From positions 124,001-188,000 of the forward strand of contig CAWJNF010000004.1 in assembly GCA_963844235.1 (NCBI GenBank): a stretch of 64,000 bases of DNA, in the 5' to 3' direction. Source of the stretch: CAWJNF01 sp963844235 (GTDB lineage: Bacteria; Actinomycetota; Thermoleophilia; Gaiellales; Gaiellaceae). The translations under genes were made by a program, and so were the position numbers. Shown here piece after piece: positions 24,914 to 32,568 of this stretch. The notes beneath the pieces are model-generated. The model worked only from the letters and a program-made list of their open reading frames with translations. It did not search any database and was not told the origin of the DNA. Every line of letters starts with the position of its first letter. Within the stretch, counting starts at the first letter, position 1.

Positions 24914-25753
24914 GTGAGCGCCCGGCCGCTGCTCGTGATCGACGGCGACTCGCTCGCCCACCGCGCCTTCCACGCGCTGCCGAAGTCGATCAAGGACGGC
25001 CGCGGCCGACCCGCCAACATGATCGTGGGCTTCGCCAACATGCTCGTGACGCTCTGGGACGCGGAGCGCCCGAGGACCGTGCTGGCGGCGTTCGACACGC
25101 TCACGAACTCGACCTACCGGAGCGAGCTCTTTCCCGGCTACCAGGCCGGCCGCGACTTCCCGCCCGAGCTGGTGGAGCAGCTCGACCGCCTGCCGGAGCT
25201 CGTGTCGTCGTTTCGCTTCGCGGTCGGCAAGTATGCGGGCTACGAGGCGGACGACTTCCTCGCCGCCGCGGCCCGTGTCGAGACCGAACGCGGCGGGCAC
25301 GCCCTCGTCGTCACGAGCGACCGAGACTCCTTCCAGCTCGCCAGCGACTCGGTGACGATCCTGCTGCCGAAACGCGGCGTCGCCGAGCTCGAGCGCGTCG
25401 GACCGGCCGAGGTCAGGGAGCGCTACGGCGTCGAGCCGGCCCAGGTCCCCGACTTCATCGCCCTGCGCGGCGACCCGTCCGACCGTATCCCCGGCGCCCC
25501 CGGGATCGGGCCGGCGAAGGCGGCGGCGATACTCCGCGAGCACGGGACGCTCGACGCCGCGCTCGACGCCGGCCGCTTCTCCGCCCTCGCCGACGACCTG
25601 CGTCTGTACCTGCACATCGCAACGTTGCAGCCCGACGCGCCGCTCCCGGACCTGCCCGACGTCGAGCCCGACTGGGCCGGCGCCTCGGCGCTCGCCGGGA
25701 GCTGGGGGCTCAAGGCTCTCTCCAAGCGGTTGGGCGAGCGGGCGGCCGCGTAG
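24914..25753 (+). CDS. Stand-alone 5'-3' exonuclease (FEN/PolA N-domain type)
   Basis: 279-residue structure-specific nuclease like the N-terminal domain of DNA polymerase I, used to remove flaps or RNA primers. Metal-binding acidic residues are seen in LLVIDGDSLAHRAFHAL, AAFDTL, GYEADDFLAA and VVTSDRDSFQL; the helix-3-turn-helix DNA-binding motif is ALRGDPSDRIPGAPGIGPAKAAAIL. No polymerase domain follows, so it is an independent exonuclease (ExoIX-like but with the acidic metal sites retained). GTG 24914 is preferred over TTG 24905 because TACAAT stands 8 bases before it. Two palindromes lie between its stop and lutC. Confidence 0.88.
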   Translation: MSARPLLVIDGDSLAHRAFHALPKSIKDGRGRPANMIVGFANMLVTLWDAERPRTVLAAFDTLTNSTYRSELFPGYQAGRDFPPELVEQLDRLPELVSSFRFAVGKYAGYEADDFLAAAARVETERGGHALVVTSDRDSFQLASDSVTILLPKRGVAELERVGPAEVRERYGVEPAQVPDFIALRGDPSDRIPGAPGIGPAKAAAILREHGTLDAALDAGRFSALADDLRLYLHIATLQPDAPLPDLPDVEPDWAGASALAGSWGLKALSKRLGERAAA

Positions 25754-25771
25754 CCGGAGTGTCGCGGCCCG

Positions 25772-25795
25772 TCGGGATGGAGATCCGGCCCCTAC
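25772..25795. repeat. Dispersed palindrome, copy D (degenerate left arm)
   Basis: The right arm GAGATCCGGCCCCTACGA is intact, the left arm reads CGTCGGGATG. It lies 19 bases after the exonuclease stop. Confidence 0.7.
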
Positions 25796-25826
25796 GAAGA
25801 TCCGAGCGATGAGACGCCGTCCTGGC

Positions 25827-25851
25827 GGGCCGGATGAGATCCGGCCCCTAC
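25827..25851. repeat. Dispersed palindrome, copy E
   Basis: Perfect consensus GGGCCGGAT-GAG-ATCCGGCCC followed by CTACG. Its CTA (25848-25850) is the TAG stop of lutC on the minus strand, so lutC translation ends where the hairpin begins. Confidence 0.88.
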
Positions 25852-26246
25852 GACGGCGTTTCTGGCGGGACGATCACGACGTGCTCCTCGCGTGGGCCGT
25901 GGACACCGAGGGCGAGCACCTGCTCGATGTCGGCGGAGCGGCTCGGGCCCGAGACGATCGCAAGCGAGCTCGGTAGGTCGGCGCCGACGCGCTCGAGGAG
26001 CTCCGGCAGGCCCGGCAGCACGCGGTCCTCGGCCACGATCGTGAGGTGGATCTCGGGAAGCAGCGACCTCGCGCGCGGCTCGTCGGCCGAGGCCGCGATG
26101 ACCACGCTGCCCGGGTCCGCGAGCGCGTAGAGCGCGTGCGACACGGTGGCCTCCGGGAGCTCGGGGACGATCCGGTAGTGGACGGAGAAGCCGTGCCGCT
26201 TCAGGTTCGCGGCGAGGTGCTCGATGAGCGCTGCGCGCGTGTTCAC
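25848..26246 (-). CDS. lutC: LUD-domain protein of lactate utilisation (LutC)
   Basis: 132-residue LUD-domain protein, the third component of the LutABC L-lactate dehydrogenase, which oxidises lactate to pyruvate at the membrane. It retains SVVIAASADEPRARSLLPEIHLTIV and LPSSLAIVSGPSRSADIEQVLALGVHGP, the conserved C-terminal core in which the GPSxTADIE-like motif is diagnostic. It is shorter than Bacillus LutC (about 240 residues): the N-terminal third is reduced. It follows lutB after 8 bases. The TAG stop lies within palindrome copy E, a likely terminator for the operon. Confidence 0.85.
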   Translation of the reverse strand: MNTRAALIEHLAANLKRHGFSVHYRIVPELPEATVSHALYALADPGSVVIAASADEPRARSLLPEIHLTIVAEDRVLPGLPELLERVGADLPSSLAIVSGPSRSADIEQVLALGVHGPREEHVVIVPPETPS

Positions 26247-26254
26247 TCGGCTAC

Positions 26255-27631
26255 TCAGTTCCAGTCGCGGAAGCGGCGTTTCGCCAGCCGGGGAAGCTCA
26301 CGCTCCGACGCCCATGCCTTTCCGGGTCCGAGGCGAGCGCCGAAGCGCTGGCCCAGCCGGGCCGCGTATGTGGACATCCGGTAGCCCGTGACGCTCGACC
26401 ATGCCCGCGACCAGAGCGCGAACGCCATGCGCTCCCGCCAGGACGCCACGTGGCTGTCGACGAGGTCGCGGCGAAGCTCGAGCAGCAGCTCGTGGAGCGG
26501 GATCTTGACCGGGCAGGCCTCCGTGCAGGCTCCGCAGAGCGACGACGCGTGCGGAAGGGACGGCGCGTTGCCGAGGCCGACGAGCAGCGGGACGAGCACG
26601 GCTCCCATGGGCCCCGAGTAGACCGGCCCGTACGCCTCGCCGGCCGTGCGCCGGTAGACGGGGCACACGTTGAGGCAGGCGCCGCAGCGGATGCAGGCCA
26701 GCATCTCCTCGTACTTCGTGCCCAGGAGGTTGCGCCGGCCGTTCTCGAGCAGCACGACGTGGAGCTCCTCCGGACCGTCCTCCTCACCCTCCCGCCTCGG
26801 GCCGGTGACGAGATGCGTGTAGCTCGTCAGCCGCTGACCCGTGCCCGAGCGACCCAGCAGCCCGAGCAGTGGCGCCAGGTCGGCGAGCTTCGGCACGAGC
26901 CGCTCGATCCCGGTGATCGCGATGTGCACCTTCGGCAGCGAGGCCACCAGGCGCCCGTTGCCCTCGTTCGTGACCGTGACGACCGTGCCGGTCTCGGCGA
27001 CGATGAAGTTGGCGCCGGTGATCCCTACGTCGGCGTCCAGGAAGACCTGGCGAAGCTGGCGGCGGGCCGACTGCGTCAGCGCCTGCAGCTCGGCCTCGAC
27101 CTCCTGTCCCTCGACCCGACTGAACAGCTCGGCGACGTCCTCCTTCGTCTTCTCGATCGCGGGCGCGACGATGTGGACGGGATGCTCGCCGGCGAGCTGC
27201 AGGATGTACTCGCCGAGATCTGTCTCCACCGGCCGGATACCGGCCGCCTCGAGCGCGTCGTTGAGCCGGATCTCCTCGGCGGCCATCGACTTCGACTTGG
27301 CCACGAGCTTCGCCTCGCGGCGCCGGCAGACCTCGACGACGTATGCACACGCCTCCTCCGCCGTCGCGCAGACGGCGACGTGGCCGCCCCGGGCCTCGAG
27401 CGCCCGCCGAAACTCATCCAGGTAGCGGTCGATGTCGCGGACCGCCTCCATGCGGATGTCGTGCGCGCGCTGGCGCCGCTCCTCGACGTCGGGAAGCTCG
27501 GCCCAGGCGTCGAGCCGGTGACCGCGCAGGCGAGCGGTCGAGCTCTCGATCGCGCCCTGGACGTGGTCGTCGGCGAGCTTCGCGCGGGCGACCTCGCGGA
27601 AGTGCTTACTGGGCTGGCGCAGGTCGCTCAT
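26255..27631 (-). CDS. lutB: Lactate utilisation iron-sulfur protein (LutB)
   Basis: 458-residue protein: an N-terminal LUD domain (about 50-300, with KSKSMAAEEIRLND and VGITGANFIVAETGTVV) followed by a 2x[4Fe-4S] ferredoxin domain with CIRCGACLNVCPVY (about 305-318) and CGACTEACPVKIPL (about 355-368), then a helical C-terminus. It passes electrons in the LutABC complex. The ATG at 27631 follows the lutA stop by one base (TGAGATG), so the genes are co-translated. The open frame extends to 27679, but that would overlap lutA and is unlikely. Gene order lutA-lutB-lutC is the usual one. Confidence 0.93.
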   Translation of the reverse strand: MSDLRQPSKHFREVARAKLADDHVQGAIESSTARLRGHRLDAWAELPDVEERRQRAHDIRMEAVRDIDRYLDEFRRALEARGGHVAVCATAEEACAYVVEVCRRREAKLVAKSKSMAAEEIRLNDALEAAGIRPVETDLGEYILQLAGEHPVHIVAPAIEKTKEDVAELFSRVEGQEVEAELQALTQSARRQLRQVFLDADVGITGANFIVAETGTVVTVTNEGNGRLVASLPKVHIAITGIERLVPKLADLAPLLGLLGRSGTGQRLTSYTHLVTGPRREGEEDGPEELHVVLLENGRRNLLGTKYEEMLACIRCGACLNVCPVYRRTAGEAYGPVYSGPMGAVLVPLLVGLGNAPSLPHASSLCGACTEACPVKIPLHELLLELRRDLVDSHVASWRERMAFALWSRAWSSVTGYRMSTYAARLGQRFGARLGPGKAWASERELPRLAKRRFRDWN

Positions 27632-27632
27632 C

Positions 27633-28343
27633 TCAGGCCGCCACGGCCGCGTCGAGGCCCCTGGCGAGGACGGTGGCAAGGTGTGCGACCCGGGGACCGC
27701 CGGCGCGACGCGAGCGCGCGCCCAGATGCATCAGGCAACCGGGATCGGCGGTCACGAGCGCCTCGGCGCCGACGACGTCGACGCCGCCGAGCTTGTCGTC
27801 GGCCATCGCGACCGACACCTCGGGCTGACGCACCGAGAAGGTGCCGCCGAACCCGCAGCAGAGATCCGGGCGCGGCAGCATCCGGACCTCCGCCCCCGAG
27901 CGCTCGAGCAGGCGCCGCGGCGCCGCGTGGATCTCGAGCTCACGCAGCATGTGGCACGAGTCGTGGTAGGCGACGACGCGGCCTTCGTTGCGTTTCGCGA
28001 GCTCGCCGCCGTGCCGGTCGAGGAAGGCGGACAGCTCCCAGACGTCGTAGGGCTCGACTCCGGCCAGCTCCGGCAGATAGTGGGCGAGCATCGTCGTGCA
28101 CGAGCCGCTCGGCACGACGACCGGTAGCGAGCGCGAGAACGCCTTGACGAACGTGCGCGCCACTCTCCTGGCCGCCTTGCGGTGGCCCGAGTTGAACGCC
28201 GGCTGGCCACAGCAGACCTGCTTCGCGGGCACGTCGACCTCGAATCCGGCCTCGCGCAGCAACACGTCTGTGTCCGCCGCCGCGTGCGGGAAGACGAGGT
28301 CGGCCAGGCACGTAGCGAAGAGCTGGACGCGCGCCGCGCTCAT
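27633..28343 (-). CDS. lutA: Lactate utilisation Fe-S oxidoreductase (LutA)
   Basis: 236-residue protein with two cysteine-rich CCG domains: QVCCGQPAFNSG (about 42-53) with SGSCTTM, and HDSCHMLREL with DLCCGFGGTFSV (about 160-171). Such domains bind an unusual iron-sulfur cluster, as in heterodisulfide reductase subunit B and GlpC. It is the first gene of lutABC. TACGCT lies 7 bases upstream of the ATG, another leaderless-type promoter. No regulator (LutR/LldR) is visible next to the operon. Confidence 0.93.
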   Translation of the reverse strand: MSAARVQLFATCLADLVFPHAAADTDVLLREAGFEVDVPAKQVCCGQPAFNSGHRKAARRVARTFVKAFSRSLPVVVPSGSCTTMLAHYLPELAGVEPYDVWELSAFLDRHGGELAKRNEGRVVAYHDSCHMLRELEIHAAPRRLLERSGAEVRMLPRPDLCCGFGGTFSVRQPEVSVAMADDKLGGVDVVGAEALVTADPGCLMHLGARSRRAGGPRVAHLATVLARGLDAAVAA

Positions 28344-28350
28344 GCGCTAG

Positions 28351-28356
28351 AGCGTA
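28351..28356 (-). promoter_or_regulatory. Leaderless-type -10 box of lutABC
   Basis: TACGCT on the minus strand, 7 bases before the lutA ATG. Confidence 0.5.
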
Positions 28357-28389
28357 TGCCCTGGGCGGGACGAGACAGGCGAAGCCGCG

Positions 28390-28731
28390 CTACCCGCCCG
28401 CGCGGGCGACGTAGTCCTCGCGCACCGGATGGAAGAGATCCAGCACCCGGCAGCCCTCGGGCCCGGCGGTGGCGCTGTGCTCCACCCCGCCCGGGATCTG
28501 GTAGCACTCCTCCGGCTGCAGCGGGTGGTCTGCGCCGTCGATCGTCATCGTGATCTGCCCGCTCACGACGAGGCCCATCTGCTCGTGGGGATGACTGTGC
28601 AGCGGCACGACCGCGTTCGGGTCGAGGTCGACGAGGTTCATCATCATCCCGTCGCCCCAGAAGGGAAACATGCGGACGCCTTCGACGAGCTCGTGGGGGC
28701 CCTGCTCGGTCAGCTTGGCAACCTTGGTCAT
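28390..28731 (-). CDS. Small cupin protein
   Basis: 113-residue single-domain cupin. Motif 1 is PLHSHPHEQMGLVVSGQITMTIDG (metal-binding His-His-Glu) and motif 2 is QIPGGVEHSATAGPEG (third His), so a divalent metal site is likely. Similar proteins act as isomerases or sensors of small molecules; the substrate is not predictable. The ATG overlaps the stop of the dehydratase gene by 4 bases, so the two are co-translated. A second, larger cupin occurs at 56649-57218. Confidence 0.8.
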   Translation of the reverse strand: MTKVAKLTEQGPHELVEGVRMFPFWGDGMMMNLVDLDPNAVVPLHSHPHEQMGLVVSGQITMTIDGADHPLQPEECYQIPGGVEHSATAGPEGCRVLDLFHPVREDYVARAGG

Positions 28732-29681
28732 GCGCGTACCCTACTCGCGTCGTCGCTTCCGAGCACGCGCGCGAGCGTCTCCTCGTCGACGTTCATGCCC
28801 GTGACGACGCAGACCGGCGGGCCGGCGATGTCGATACGCCCGGCAAGCAGGGCCCCGACGCCGATCGAGGCCGACCCCTCGACGCGCAGCCCGTGCTCGC
28901 GCCAGAGGTAGCGCATGCCCTCCTCCACGTCGGACTCGCGAACGACGACCACGTCGTCGACGAGATCGCGCACGAGCTCGTACGTGATCGTTCCGGGCTC
29001 GAGGTTCCCGCCGAGCCCGTCGCACAGCGACGGCTGCGGGTCGATCGGGACGACGCGACCGGCGTCGAGCGCGGCGCGCATCGACGGCGACGCCTCGCTC
29101 TCGACGCCGACCACGCGCACGCCTGGGCGGGCCTTCGCGACGAGGGCAATCCCGGAGAGCAGCCCGCCGCCTCCGGACGGGACAACGATCGTGAGCGGCC
29201 CGTCGAGCTCCGCGAGCAGCTCGAGCGCGATCGAGCCCTGGCCGGCGATCACGTCCGCGTCGTTGTACGGCGACACGTAGCGGCCGCCCGACCGAGCGAG
29301 CTCGAGCGCGTGCAGCTCGGCCTCGTCGTAGACCGCGCCGTGGAGGACGAGCTCGGCCGGCAGCTCGCGCAGCCGCTCGAGCTTCACCAGGGAGGCAGTC
29401 TCCGGGACGACCACGGTGGCCTCGAGCCCGAGCGTCTCGGCGGCGTAGGCGACCGCGAGGCCGTGGTTGCCCGCCGAGGCCGTCACGACGTGCGCGCCCG
29501 GCTCGAGCCGTGTCAGTGCCGCGAACGCGCCTCGTACCTTGAACGAGCCGGTCGGCTGCTCGGTCTCGAGCTTCAGCAGCGCGTTACGCGCGAGCGTCGG
29601 GCTCTCGACGAGGCGGGTAGGCACCAGGTGCGGCAGTAGCCGCCGCTCGGCCGCTCGGACATCCCGGAGCGTCGGGAGCAT
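28728..29681 (-). CDS. Threonine/serine dehydratase-like PLP enzyme
   Basis: 317-residue fold-type II PLP enzyme. The PLP lysine lies in PTGSFKVRGAFAAL (about 44-50); SAGNHGLAVAYAA binds the substrate carboxylate, and PSGGGGLLSGIAL is the phosphate-binding glycine loop. No ACT domain follows, so it is a catabolic, non-allosteric dehydratase or a related racemase. It deaminates Thr or Ser to a 2-oxoacid via a reactive enamine, the substrate of RidA-type proteins such as that at 41569. The ATG lies 18 bases from the divergent sugar kinase start, sharing a palindromic -10 region. Confidence 0.88.
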   Translation of the reverse strand: MLPTLRDVRAAERRLLPHLVPTRLVESPTLARNALLKLETEQPTGSFKVRGAFAALTRLEPGAHVVTASAGNHGLAVAYAAETLGLEATVVVPETASLVKLERLRELPAELVLHGAVYDEAELHALELARSGGRYVSPYNDADVIAGQGSIALELLAELDGPLTIVVPSGGGGLLSGIALVAKARPGVRVVGVESEASPSMRAALDAGRVVPIDPQPSLCDGLGGNLEPGTITYELVRDLVDDVVVVRESDVEEGMRYLWREHGLRVEGSASIGVGALLAGRIDIAGPPVCVVTGMNVDEETLARVLGSDDASRVRA

Positions 29682-29682
29682 G

Positions 29683-29697
29683 CCCGTACAGTACGGG
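29683..29697. promoter_or_regulatory. Palindromic bidirectional leaderless promoter
   Basis: CCCGTACAGTACGGG is a perfect 15-base palindrome around a central A. It gives TACAGT on the plus strand, 7 bases before GTG 29700, and TACTGT on the minus strand, 6 bases before ATG 29681. One symmetric site can serve both genes. Confidence 0.6.
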
Positions 29698-29699
29698 CC

Positions 29700-30626
29700 G
29701 TGCGGGTGCTCACGGTCGGCGAGACCATGGTGCTCCTCGACGGGGTCGAGGGTGGCCTCGCGGTCGGCTCGCCGTTCCGGTTGCGCGTGGCTGGGGCCGA
29801 GTCCAACTTCGCGATCGCTCTGGTGCGGCTAGGCGTACCCGTCACCTGGGTCTCGCGTCTGGGCACCGACCCGTTCGGGAACTTCTTGCACGACATCCTC
29901 GCCGCCGAGGGCCTCGACCTGCGGCTTGTCGGGCGCGACCCGGGAGCGCCGACAGGAGTCTTCTTCAAGTGGCACGAGGGTACGGAGAGCCGTGTCCTCT
30001 ACCGGCGTGCCGGTTCCGCCGCGAGCAGGCTGTGTCCCGGGGACGTGCCGGCGGAGGCCTTCGACGGCACGGAGCTCGTGCACCTGTCCGGTATCACCAT
30101 GGCTCTCTCGGACACCGCCCGTGCGACCGTCCTCGCCGTTGCTCACGAAGCCCGGGCACGCGGCCTCACGATCACCTTCGATCCCAACTACCGCCCGGCC
30201 CTCTGGCCGGGACCGCGCGAGGCCGAGGCCCGCCAGCGACAGGTGCTGCCGCTCGTCGACTGGTATCTGTGCGGCGAGCGCGAGGGTTGCCTCTTGTTCG
30301 GGGTCGACTCCGCCGCCGGGCTGCGCGAGGCGGTGCGCGATTCCGGCGCAGGTGAGGTTGCTGTGCGAGTCGGTGCCCGCGGCGCTGTCGTCTGGGAAGG
30401 TGAGAGCGTCGTCGAGGTGCCGCCGCTACGCGTCGAGGACGTGGTCGACGAGATCGGCGCCGGCGACGGCTTCGCGGCCGGCTTCGCCTACGGCCTGGTC
30501 GAGGGCTTCGGAGTAACGGATTGCGCGCGAGCCGGCAACCTCATCGCAGCGCATGCGCTCCGCGGGACAGGCGACTGGGAGACGTTCCCGTTCCTCGCGG
30601 AGGTGAAGGCGGACCTGAAGGGGTAG
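29700..30626 (+). CDS. PfkB-family sugar kinase (2-keto-3-deoxygluconate kinase-like)
   Basis: 308-residue ribokinase-fold enzyme. The N-terminal VGETMVLLDG and AGAESNFAIALVRLG segments and the C-terminal DEIGAGDGFAAGFAYGL (catalytic Asp in the anion hole GAGD) define PfkB. The opening VGETM and FDPNYRPALWP resemble KdgK, which phosphorylates 2-keto-3-deoxygluconate in sugar-acid catabolism; the specificity is an inference. The GTG start has no Shine-Dalgarno and follows TACAGT by 7 bases. It is transcribed alone, divergent from the dehydratase. Confidence 0.85.
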   Translation: MRVLTVGETMVLLDGVEGGLAVGSPFRLRVAGAESNFAIALVRLGVPVTWVSRLGTDPFGNFLHDILAAEGLDLRLVGRDPGAPTGVFFKWHEGTESRVLYRRAGSAASRLCPGDVPAEAFDGTELVHLSGITMALSDTARATVLAVAHEARARGLTITFDPNYRPALWPGPREAEARQRQVLPLVDWYLCGEREGCLLFGVDSAAGLREAVRDSGAGEVAVRVGARGAVVWEGESVVEVPPLRVEDVVDEIGAGDGFAAGFAYGLVEGFGVTDCARAGNLIAAHALRGTGDWETFPFLAEVKADLKG

Positions 30627-30662
30627 AGGCGGAACGTGCCCGCCGCCATCGGCCTCATGCGA

Positions 30663-31586
30663 TCAACCAGTCCGAAGGTGTGGCATGACTCCCTCGGCAA
30701 CCGCGCCGAGCGCCTCCCCGGGATCTTCGCCCTGGCGGCGCACCACCGAGAGCACGAGATGGGTTGCGCCGGCCTCGACGAAGCGCCGCAGACCATCGGC
30801 GCAGGCCGCGGCATCGCCGGCGACCGCGTACTTGCCGGCGAGCTCGCCCGTGAAGCGAGGCTCCGAGTAGCGCCAGGCGAGGTGCTCGTCTGCCCGGCGA
30901 CGGGCAAGCGCCGGGTCATCGTCGAGACAGACGTAGACGTAGGCGGCGAAGGCGTACGAGGCGGGAAGGTCCCGTCCGCCGGCCTCGGCCAGCTCCCGCA
31001 CGGAGCCGCACATCCGGGCGAAGCTCTCCGGCGTGATCATGTACGGGAGAAAGCCGTCGGCGAGGAGCGCCGCCCGGCGCCGGGTCGGCTCGCGGCGCCC
31101 GGCGACCCAGATCGGCGTCGCCGCTCCCCTGACGGGTAGCGGATCGAGCGAGACGTCGCTCAGCTGGAAGATCTCGCCTTCGTAGGAGAAGGGCTCGCCC
31201 GAGAAGTAGCGCCTGAGGATCTCGAGCGTCTCCTGCGTCCGGCGCCCTCGCCGCTCCAGCGGAACGCCGGCAGCCTCGAACTCCTTCGGGTTGTCGCCGC
31301 CCACACCGAGCGTCAGGATCAGCCGCCCGTTCGAGATCCGGTCGACGCCCGTGAACTCCTTGGCGAGCAGCGTCGGGTGCCGCAGCGGCGCGATCGTGGC
31401 GGCGGGGCCGATCGCGATCCGCTCGGTCGCGCACGCCATCGCGGTGCACATGGACACCGCGTCCCAGACGGGCCGGTGGAAAAGCAGGTGCTCGCCGCTG
31501 AAGAGCCCGTCGAAGCCGAGCTCCTCGACTCGACGGAACCCCTCGAGCCCCCACCACTCCCCGCCGCACGAGACGCCGACGAACAC
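30663..31586 (-). CDS. LLM-class F420-dependent oxidoreductase
   Basis: 307-residue luciferase-like TIM-barrel protein. FDGLFSGEHLLF, IAIGPAATIAPLRHPTLLAKEF, LILTLGVGGDNPKEFEAAGVP and TPIWVAGRREPTRRRAALLADGF match the F420-binding LLM family of actinobacteria. The natural substrate is unknown; relatives reduce or oxidise small organic molecules with F420 or FMN. The GTG start is 6 bases from TAGGAT. Divergent from the phosphotriesterase-family gene, 74 bases apart. Confidence 0.88.
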   Translation of the reverse strand: MFVGVSCGGEWWGLEGFRRVEELGFDGLFSGEHLLFHRPVWDAVSMCTAMACATERIAIGPAATIAPLRHPTLLAKEFTGVDRISNGRLILTLGVGGDNPKEFEAAGVPLERRGRRTQETLEILRRYFSGEPFSYEGEIFQLSDVSLDPLPVRGAATPIWVAGRREPTRRRAALLADGFLPYMITPESFARMCGSVRELAEAGGRDLPASYAFAAYVYVCLDDDPALARRRADEHLAWRYSEPRFTGELAGKYAVAGDAAACADGLRRFVEAGATHLVLSVVRRQGEDPGEALGAVAEGVMPHLRTG

Positions 31587-31592
31587 GCGGCG

Positions 31593-31598
31593 ATCCTA
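31593..31598 (-). promoter_or_regulatory. Leaderless-type -10 box of the LLM gene
   Basis: TAGGAT on the minus strand, 6 bases before the GTG at 31586. Confidence 0.55.
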
Positions 31599-31646
31599 GA
31601 TGGTCGACTCGGCCGACGGGCGCCGCTGCCGCCTTTGGGTCTCTGC

Positions 31647-31652
31647 TAGAAC
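31647..31652 (+). promoter_or_regulatory. Leaderless-type -10 box of the phosphotriesterase-family gene
   Basis: TAGAAC, 7 bases before GTG 31660. The last base departs from TANNNT. Confidence 0.4.
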
Positions 31653-31659
31653 CGACCGC

Positions 31660-32568
31660 GTGATCCATACGCTGCGCGGCCCTGTCGACGCGGACGACCT
31701 CGGCTTCACCTACGTGCACGAGCACGTCCTCACCGAGCCGCCGGCGTGGCGCGTCGCGGAGGACCCCGACTACGTGCTCGACGATCCGGACCGCGGACTG
31801 GCCGAGCTCGAGCTCTTTCGCCGGGCCGGCGGCCGCACCCTCGTCGACGCCACGGCCCGCGACTACGGCCGGGATGCGAGCGCGCTGCTCTCGATCGCCG
31901 CCCGCACGGAGGTGAACATCGTCTGCGTCACCGGCTGGAACAGGGGCGACTACGGCGACGAGGCGCTCCAAGCCTCCGACGAGGAGCTCGTCGCCATCAT
32001 GCTCGGCGACCTGCAGGACGGCATGGACGGCACCGCCGCCCGTGCCGGGGTCGCGAAGCTCGGCACGAGCGAGGGCCGGATCCTGCCGGTCGAGGAGCGC
32101 ATCGCCCGGGCGGTCGCCCGCGTACAGGTCGGGACGGGCTGTCCGGTGCTGACGCACACGACGCGCGGCACGATGGCGCACGAGCAGCTCGACCTGCTCG
32201 CCGCCGAAGGGGCAGACCTGGCCAAGGTGGCGCTCAGCCACATGGACCAGAAACTCGACTTCGGCCTGCTGCGCGAGCTGTGCGAGCGCGGCGCCTACGT
32301 CCTCTTCGACGGCCCGTCGAAGCGCAAGTACGCGACGGACGAGGAGCGGGTCGGCATGCTGTGCCGGCTCGTCGAGGCCGGCCACGCGGAGCGGCTGCTC
32401 GTCTCGGGCGACATGGGACGCCGCTCGTACCTCGAGAGCTACGGAGGCCGGCCCGGCTTCGGCTACATCCTCGGCACGTTCGTCCCGCACCTGAAGCGGG
32501 CCGGGCTCGACGAGACGCTGATCGAGCAGATCTTCGTTCAGAGCCCGGCCCGCTGGCTCTCCTTTTGA
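31660..32568 (+). CDS. Phosphotriesterase-family metal hydrolase
   Basis: 302-residue amidohydrolase-fold protein related to phosphotriesterase (PTE) and lactonases. Metal ligands are visible: YVHEHVL (two His), the VAKLGTSEG segment at the place of the bridging residue, LTHTTRGT, ALSHMDQ and the Asp of VSGDMGRRS. Members hydrolyse lactones or organophosphates with a binuclear centre; the substrate here is unknown, and a sugar-lactone role fits the FGGY kinase next door. GTG 31660 was chosen because TAGAAC precedes it by 7 bases. Its 3' end overlaps the convergent kinase gene by 31 bases. Confidence 0.82.
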   Translation: MIHTLRGPVDADDLGFTYVHEHVLTEPPAWRVAEDPDYVLDDPDRGLAELELFRRAGGRTLVDATARDYGRDASALLSIAARTEVNIVCVTGWNRGDYGDEALQASDEELVAIMLGDLQDGMDGTAARAGVAKLGTSEGRILPVEERIARAVARVQVGTGCPVLTHTTRGTMAHEQLDLLAAEGADLAKVALSHMDQKLDFGLLRELCERGAYVLFDGPSKRKYATDEERVGMLCRLVEAGHAERLLVSGDMGRRSYLESYGGRPGFGYILGTFVPHLKRAGLDETLIEQIFVQSPARWLSF

